Source: a bacterium (GTDB taxonomy: Bacteria > 4484-113 > JAFGCY01). From it: DNA of 38,902 nucleotides. Numbering within the stretch: the first letter of the stretch is position 1; every line of letters begins with the position of its first letter. A model generated the notes under the pieces. It searched no databases. It was given only the letters and a program-made list of their open reading frames with translations, and was not told where the DNA came from. The stretch spans positions 1 through 38,902 of the forward strand of contig JAFGCY010000083.1 of the NCBI GenBank assembly GCA_016932385.1, written 5' to 3'. A program made the translations under genes and the position numbers. Below, piece after piece: positions 34,497-38,902 of this stretch.

Positions 34497-36807
34497 TAGC
34501 GCAGCCGTGTTGAGCAGCTTGTTGCTGGTGGCCTGCGCCACGCAGAACGGCGGAGTGAATGTCGTCCCCGAGCGGGATGCCAGCGCCGCGTTCAGTGTAG
34601 AAGCCGTGGAAGGGCAGGGCACGTTCGTTCCGGAGTATACCGTTGAAAATACCGCCAAGGGTGTGGCCGTACAGATTAACGCGCGACAGGCCGCAGACCT
34701 GGCGGCGGCCTATGTACACCTCTACTACGATCCAGCGGGCTATACCCCCGTTGATGTCGAGTTCGGGGATTTCCTGGGCGGTGCGTCTGAAACCGTCACG
34801 ATCGACCTGGTCGATATCGACGGCTTAGTGCCGCTGGGCATTGCCCAGATCACCTCGTCGGGAGTAAAGCCCGCCACGGGCGCCGGCGAGCTGGCGACCG
34901 TCTATTTCAAGGCGGAGCCCAGTGCGACCAGTCGAGCTGTATCCGCGGCGCCCCGGGGTGAGTACAACAAGGTTACCGACCTATCGATCCTGGACCAGAC
35001 CACCGAGGAAGTGACGTTGCGCTGGACCGAGGTCCACATCGGCGACTACAACAACGATGGCCTGGTCACGGTCAACGACCTGACGCCGATCGGCCAGAAC
35101 TTCGGTGTATCCGTCGCTTCTGCCAGCGACCCGCTGAAGGTCGGTCTGGTGGACGGCAACAAGGACGGTCAGATTACCGTGAACGACATCACGCAGATCG
35201 GCCAGAATTTCGGCAGCGCGCTGAACGGCTATTGGCTGTATCTCGACACGACCGGTACCAATGCCTACGAATCCGGGATCAGCGCTTTCCGCACCGACTT
35301 CGACGACGATATGAACCATCCGCTGATCTACACCTACACCGCCGATATCAGCGGGCAAGATGTGTCGGCGTACACCGTCCGGCCGGCCGAGACTGGCGTT
35401 ACGCCCATGCCTGAGACGCTGTCCGATCCAGCGATCGGCTCGGTGCCGGGCCCGCCGGATCCGCCGACGGATGTGACGGTGGAGAGCGACGAGGACAGCG
35501 GACACCAGACGGTGTTGGTGGAATGGACACGCTCGACTTCCGTCGACGTGGCCAGTTACTTCATCGAGCGCAAGATGACGAGCGAGGATGATTCGGCCTG
35601 GGCCGAGCGCGGACAGGTTGGTTCCGCCGCGGATTCCTACAGCGATTTCGACGCCAGTTTCAGCGAAGCGGACAGCTACGACTACCGCGTCAAGGCCGTC
35701 GACACGACCGAGCTGTCGAGCGACTGGGTCGAAGCCGGTCCGGTCACGCCTTACATCGAGGTGGGCCCGCCGCCGCCGACCAACATCATCGCCGATAACA
35801 CCGTGCATTCGCCGCGCTCGATCGATGTCCAATGGACGCCGCCGGCTGACGAAAGCAAAGTATCTTTCTACCGGGTTTACCGCCAGGGACCGGGCGATGC
35901 GCAGTTCAACAGCGTGTTCGACAGTCCCAACAAGTACACCGAAAACTATCTCGATACCGAGCTGACGGCCGGCGAGACCTATACCTACTATGTGGTTTCG
36001 GTGAACAACCACATGGCGGAAGGTGACCCGTCCGCGACCGCCGGGGCCACACCGAGCACGTACGAGCCGCAGGTAACCATTACCGGCCTGACCACGGACA
36101 AGACTACGCATTACTTCGTGATGGGTGGCGACGGTGTCTCTTCCAATATCACTGTGACCACGGACGATCCGCCGACCAGCTACGAGTGGAACTCGACCCA
36201 GGGCGCGGTCTCCGGAACGGGTGCCACGGTAACCTGGATTCCGGGCGCCGACTCCACGGGCGTGGGCACGGTGGAGATCTCCGTGACCGTCCACAATTAC
36301 GACGCCAGCGATTCGGCTTCGCTGACGCTGTACCTGGTCGACAAGCCGATTCAGACCACGATGGGCAACGGCGGACATTATATAAACTTCACCGGCGACT
36401 GCCAGAACGCGATCGTTGAAGGTGGAACGGAGACTACGCGCTCGTTATCGGATTTCGCTACGCAAGACCATGTGATCCTCCTGGATCGATGGGAGAGCAG
36501 TTGAGGCACCTGCGTGGCGGAGATTCCGTCGTTAGAAACGAAAGCAAGCAACTACTACGCTGACGGCCTGCGCTTGATCGGTTGCACCGGATCAACCAGC
36601 AACACCTGGGTGAAGAGCTTCTTCACGTCCAATAACCATACGCACCTGTACAACTTCGATGGCAACGTACACAGCTCGTTCTGGTATTCGACGAACTACA
36701 CGGGTGTCGAGCCCTGGAAGATCTTCCTGGACCGGGATGGCAATATTCGCCTGGCCGCCGGTTCCGGCAACTTCGATCCGATTATCGAGCAGTGCCTGGG
36801 CCTCTAG
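34474..36807 (+). CDS. Second putative selenoprotein lipoprotein with UxxC thioredoxin fold (in-frame TGA)
   Basis: Read through TGA 36502-36504, the frame encodes 777 residues and ends at TAG 36805-36807. Order: lipobox LLVAC (Cys21); cohesin-like domain (LAAAYVHLYYDPAGY ... GAGELATVYF); dockerin-like loops GDYNNDGLVTVNDLTPIG and GNKDGQITVNDITQIG, closer to consensus than in the sister genes; two FN3 domains; Ig-like domain; thioredoxin fold. The TGA is codon 677, in WESS-U-GTC, with the cis-Pro segment GVEPWKIFLDRDG downstream; 100 residues follow it. The ATG at 34474 is chosen because GGGTGGT stands just before it and the lipobox follows at the right distance; an upstream ATG at 34438 would give a signal peptide with extra residues. 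Selenocysteine is inferred. Confidence 0.8.
36502..36530 (+). promoter_or_regulatory. Putative selenocysteine codon and bacterial SECIS hairpin (second selenoprotein)
   Basis: TGA 36502-36504 is followed by GGCGG (36516-36520), loop AGATT and CCGTC (36526-36530). The loop starts after exactly 16 nt and begins AGAT, as in the first selenoprotein. The stem bases differ from that copy, yet pairing is kept (one G-U). Confidence 0.65.
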
Positions 36808-36827
36808 CCTTGGCTTAAGCTGACCAG

Positions 36828-36856
36828 AAAAGCCCCCGCTCCAAGCGGGGGCTTTT
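36828..36856 (+). terminator. Strong terminator after the second selenoprotein gene
   Basis: A 13-bp stem (AAAAGCCCCCGCT/AGCGGGGGCTTTT) with a 3-nt loop. It could act on both strands. Confidence 0.9.
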
Positions 36857-36911
36857 ACTTGCCGGATATCGGTTATATCGCGGCTAAAACCTGGAGCACT
36901 GGGGACAGTTT

Positions 36912-36919
36912 GCCGATAA
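36912..36919 (+). promoter_or_regulatory. Flagellar sigma28-type -10 box before fliS
   Basis: GCCGATAA, identical to the enterobacterial FliA -10 consensus, lies 20 bp before the fliS ATG. The matching TAAA -35 is not at the usual distance; a TAAA occurs 23 nt upstream instead of 15. The call rests on the -10 and the context. Confidence 0.45.
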
Positions 36920-36939
36920 ACTACTTGTACGGAGGGCGC

Positions 36940-37428
36940 ATGGCCAACGATTTGTACCGCCAGTACAGGGAAACCGCCGTTACCCAGGCTGATCCGATCA
37001 AGCTCGTCGAGATGCTCTACGAGGGCGCGATCAAGTTCATGCGCATGGGGCAAAAGGCGATCGCGGATGGCGACCCGGAGACGGCGCATAACAACATTCT
37101 GCGCGCGTATGCCATCGTCGCCGAGTTGATGGCCACGTTGGACTTCGACGAAGGCGGCGAGATTGCCACGCGGCTGGAGCAGTGCTACGACTATACCCTG
37201 CATCTGCTGAAGGAAGCCAACATCAAGAAAGACGGTGAGCTGCTGGATCAAGCGGTACAGATGATCGAGCCGCTGTTGGCGTCCTGGAAAACGGCCTTCA
37301 AGAACGGCGTTCCTGGTTCGGCGGCAGACGACGGCATGGATGAAGAACACCCGGATGAAGCCAAGGCGGAACAGCAGCAAACCGAGAGGCCGAAGCGCGA
37401 CCACAAACCGCTGGACCTGGTGGGGTAG
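36940..37428 (+). CDS. fliS: Flagellar export chaperone FliS
   Basis: FliS binds the C-terminus of flagellin in the cytoplasm and prevents early polymerisation. The 162-residue protein begins with the typical YRQYRETAVTQADPIKLVEMLYEGAIKFM and continues as a helical bundle (AHNNILRAYAIVAELMATL, GEIATRLEQCYDYTLHLL). It carries an extra charged C-terminal tail of about 35 residues (DEEHPDEAKAEQQQTERPKRDHK) not usual for the family. The ATG at 36940 is preferred over upstream frame starts because GGAGG lies 4 nt before it and the family N-terminus begins there. Confidence 0.93.
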   Translation: MANDLYRQYRETAVTQADPIKLVEMLYEGAIKFMRMGQKAIADGDPETAHNNILRAYAIVAELMATLDFDEGGEIATRLEQCYDYTLHLLKEANIKKDGELLDQAVQMIEPLLASWKTAFKNGVPGSAADDGMDEEHPDEAKAEQQQTERPKRDHKPLDLVG

Positions 37429-37432
37429 GGTA

Positions 37433-37846
37433 ATGGACCAGCTCTACGCCAAGGGGGACTTGAACACAGGTCACGGCAGCCGCGCAGAGGATTCGCTGAA
37501 GATCCAGCTGGACCGGATCGAAACGGTTCAGGGCAGGATCCGGCAAGTTGTCACGGACGAGTCACTCACCGAGCTGGAGGCCTTGGTCAGCGAATTCGGT
37601 TCGCGGATCGGTACCGTCCGGGCTTTGATCGAGCAGCATCCGGCAATCAGAACGGCGGAGGATCTGGCCCGCCTGCAGGAGATCCTGATCGTCCAACGCG
37701 AACTGGAGCGGTTGATCGAATTCCAGTTGACGGCGATGGGCCAGCGACTCGGGAATATCAGGTCCGCGCGGAATATCAACAAGACCTACAATGCGGCCGA
37801 GCCGAAGAACGCCGGCCCGCTGTTACGCCGCGACATCCTCGGCTAG
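37433..37846 (+). CDS. Putative flagellar chaperone (FliT/FlgN-like)
   Basis: The 137-residue protein starts 4 bp after the fliS stop, with GGTGGGGTAGGG as ribosome site, so the two are almost certainly cotranscribed. It is nearly all helical (SLKIQLDRIETVQGRIRQVV, LARLQEILIVQRELERLIEF). It ends in a short tail with NINKTYNAAEPK and LLRRDILG, similar in style to the FlgN/FliT C-terminus that follows the coiled coil. No catalytic motif is seen. Position and fold favour a flagellar export chaperone, but the specific family is not certain. Confidence 0.6.
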   Translation: MDQLYAKGDLNTGHGSRAEDSLKIQLDRIETVQGRIRQVVTDESLTELEALVSEFGSRIGTVRALIEQHPAIRTAEDLARLQEILIVQRELERLIEFQLTAMGQRLGNIRSARNINKTYNAAEPKNAGPLLRRDILG

Positions 37847-37896
37847 ATTCAAGCGTGCAGATGGTATAAATATCTGTACTTACTAAGGAGCTGTTA

Positions 37897-38325
37897 ATGT
37901 ACACTGCGCGTACCGGCCAGATAGTCGCGGTCCGGCTGGAAATCGAAGAAAACGTTCATGCGGCGATTCTCAAGGCCTGCCGGCAACATGATATTCACGG
38001 TGGATTTATCGTCTCGGGCATCGGCATGCTCGAGGATCCTGAAATCGGCTACTACATAGAAAAAGGCAACTACGACTCACGGCGCTTCACCGGGCGGTTC
38101 GAATGCGTATCGCTCTGTGGCAATGTGTCGGAAAAGTTCGGCGAACTGATGGCCCATCTGCACGCGATGTGCGCCAATGATGATTTCGGGGTGTTCGGCG
38201 GGCATCTGATCGACGCCAAGGTAGGCGTGACTCTGGAGTTGATGATCCACATCGTCGGCGAACCGGTTAAGATGTATCGTGAGCTGGAAGCGGATACCGG
38301 CTTGCCTGGATTGCTGATAGAATAG
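37897..38325 (+). CDS. PPC/DUF296 domain protein
   Basis: The 142-residue protein is a stand-alone PPC (DUF296) domain. The hallmark is the segment LMAHLHAMCANDDFGVFGGHLIDAKV, where the HxH and GGHL motifs resemble the metal-binding site of bacterial members. HDIHGGFIVSGIGML lies earlier. Bacterial homologues form trimers; their biochemical role is largely unknown, and plant relatives are DNA-binding. AAGGAG precedes the ATG. Confidence 0.85.
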   Translation: MYTARTGQIVAVRLEIEENVHAAILKACRQHDIHGGFIVSGIGMLEDPEIGYYIEKGNYDSRRFTGRFECVSLCGNVSEKFGELMAHLHAMCANDDFGVFGGHLIDAKVGVTLELMIHIVGEPVKMYRELEADTGLPGLLIE

Positions 38326-38344
38326 GCCCTACCAGGAAGGAACC

Positions 38345-38659
38345 ATGCACGAAATCAACTTCGAATCGATATTCAACTACTACCAGCGGATGGTCTTCGA
38401 CCACATTATCGCCGAGTACGGCGAAAGCGAACTGGCCAACCGACCCGGCGCGCTGGAAGATGTCGCCTGCCTAGCGCTTAATCAATTGCCGCCGCGCTAT
38501 GTACGCCACGGCCTGGATACGACGTTCTACATCTCCAAGGAAGAGCGCCAGGAAATGCTCAACGCCGTGGAAGCGGCCGTCGAGCGCGCGGCCGAGTTTG
38601 TCTTCAAGAATCCGCGTGAAATCGAGTCCGGCGAGGTCCCCCGCGGGGAATTGAAGTAG
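38345..38659 (+). CDS. comFB: ComFB-like late competence protein
   Basis: The 104-residue protein matches the ComFB family. Its core is GALEDVACLALNQLPPRYVRHG, with an N-terminal helix FESIFNYYQRMVFDHI. In Bacillus comFB lies in the comF competence operon; other homologues, including cyclic-di-AMP/GMP-binding ones in cyanobacteria, have been described. It lies 19 bp after the PPC gene, with AGGAAGGAA as ribosome site, so the two form a pair. No other competence gene is present. Confidence 0.8.
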   Translation: MHEINFESIFNYYQRMVFDHIIAEYGESELANRPGALEDVACLALNQLPPRYVRHGLDTTFYISKEERQEMLNAVEAAVERAAEFVFKNPREIESGEVPRGELK

Positions 38660-38690
38660 TTAGGCCGACCAGATCCAGTAGCACAACCGC

Positions 38691-38862
38691 CTTTATCTAG
38701 TAGCACAATCCCGCCATGGCGGGATTGTGCACGTGTTAACGCGCAAGCGCGGAGGCTTGCGCTACTTCTTAGTAGCACGACCGCCCCTGGTTGTGCGGGC
38801 TTATACGCGCAAGCACGGGGGCTTGCGCTACTTCTTAGTAGCACAACCGCCCCTGGTTGTGC
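38691..38862. repeat. 66-bp-period intergenic repeat with two alternating hairpin types
   Basis: Hairpins of type GCACAACC/GGTTGTGC (38775-38796 and 38841-38862; a half-site at 38691) alternate with hairpins of type GCGCAAGC/GCTTGCGC (38741-38762 and 38807-38828). The spacing is exactly 66 bp. One member is a perfect 28-bp palindrome at 38703-38730. The conserved link is CTACTTCTTAGTAGCAC. It resembles a REP/BIME-like element or tandem transcription end. No coding sequence is likely between 38660 and 38902. Confidence 0.8.
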
Positions 38863-38902
38863 GTTTTAGCCGTTCATCCATTGATAGCCGACCCATCTGT
38901 AG

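Noticed and set aside
30998-36807. A variant genetic code in which TGA means Trp or Gly
   Set aside because: TGA ends other genes in the window (for example the glycosyltransferase at 21062-21064 and the first selenoprotein at 33317-33319), and internal TGA occurs only at the U-x-x-C site.
38691-38862. A CRISPR array
   Set aside because: The spacing is 66 bp, the intervening sequences are themselves repeated, and there are no unique spacers and no cas genes.

Overview
The window is a chromosomal segment of moderately high GC from a bacterium I cannot place in a named phylum. Several features point to a diderm: Lgt with many lipobox or signal-peptide proteins, TspO, and an outer-membrane barrel protein ending in phenylalanine. 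FliS indicates flagella. A flavodiiron protein (FprA) suggests an anaerobic or microaerobic life. RNase Y, GatC/GatA, glutamine-dependent NadE and RecA are ordinary housekeeping genes. No mobile element or CRISPR array was found.

Layout. 1-5.4 kb: the 3' part of an S41/PDZ peptidase, a start-less gene relic, fprA, a PKD-domain lipoprotein and tspO. 5.4-12.3 kb: a relic of an iron-type alcohol dehydrogenase, two large paralogous secreted proteins, tRNA-Glu(CTC), and a second relic that still has its terminator. 12.3-25.8 kb: a core block with lgt divergent from recA-rny, a PDZ protein with a long Gly-Asp-Asp repeat region, gatC-gatA-glycosyltransferase, fetB divergent from nadE, a DUF502 protein, a Cys-rich DUF3795-like protein and pfkA. 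25.9-36.9 kb: an envelope redox cluster. 36.9-38.9 kb: fliS, a putative flagellar chaperone, a PPC/DUF296 protein, a ComFB protein and a 66-bp-period intergenic repeat.

The most interesting part is the redox cluster. A TlpA-like thioredoxin and a DUF6029-like barrel are followed by three complete lipoproteins and one broken copy. All follow the plan lipobox, cohesin-like domain, paired dockerin-like calcium loops, two FN3 domains, Ig-like domain and C-terminal thioredoxin fold. The first lipoprotein has an ordinary CxxC active site. In the second and third, the first cysteine of CxxC is replaced by an in-frame TGA (U-G-S-C and U-G-T-C), and the thioredoxin fold continues in frame for about 100 residues to the real stop. 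The broken copy also has TGA-Pro-Gly-Cys. In all three, a small hairpin begins its apical loop exactly 16 nt after the TGA, as expected of a bacterial SECIS element. I infer that these are secreted, lipid-anchored selenoproteins, and that a standard annotation would truncate each of them. TGA is used as a normal stop elsewhere in the window, so a changed genetic code does not explain this.

How the genes may work together (inference): the TlpA-like protein, the barrel and the lipoproteins would form an extracytoplasmic thiol/selenol system, with cohesin and dockerin modules joining the lipoproteins to each other or to partners at the cell surface. An imperfect inverted repeat, TTCGGA-N2-TACCGA, lies upstream of the first two lipoproteins, and a weaker version upstream of the third, suggesting shared regulation.
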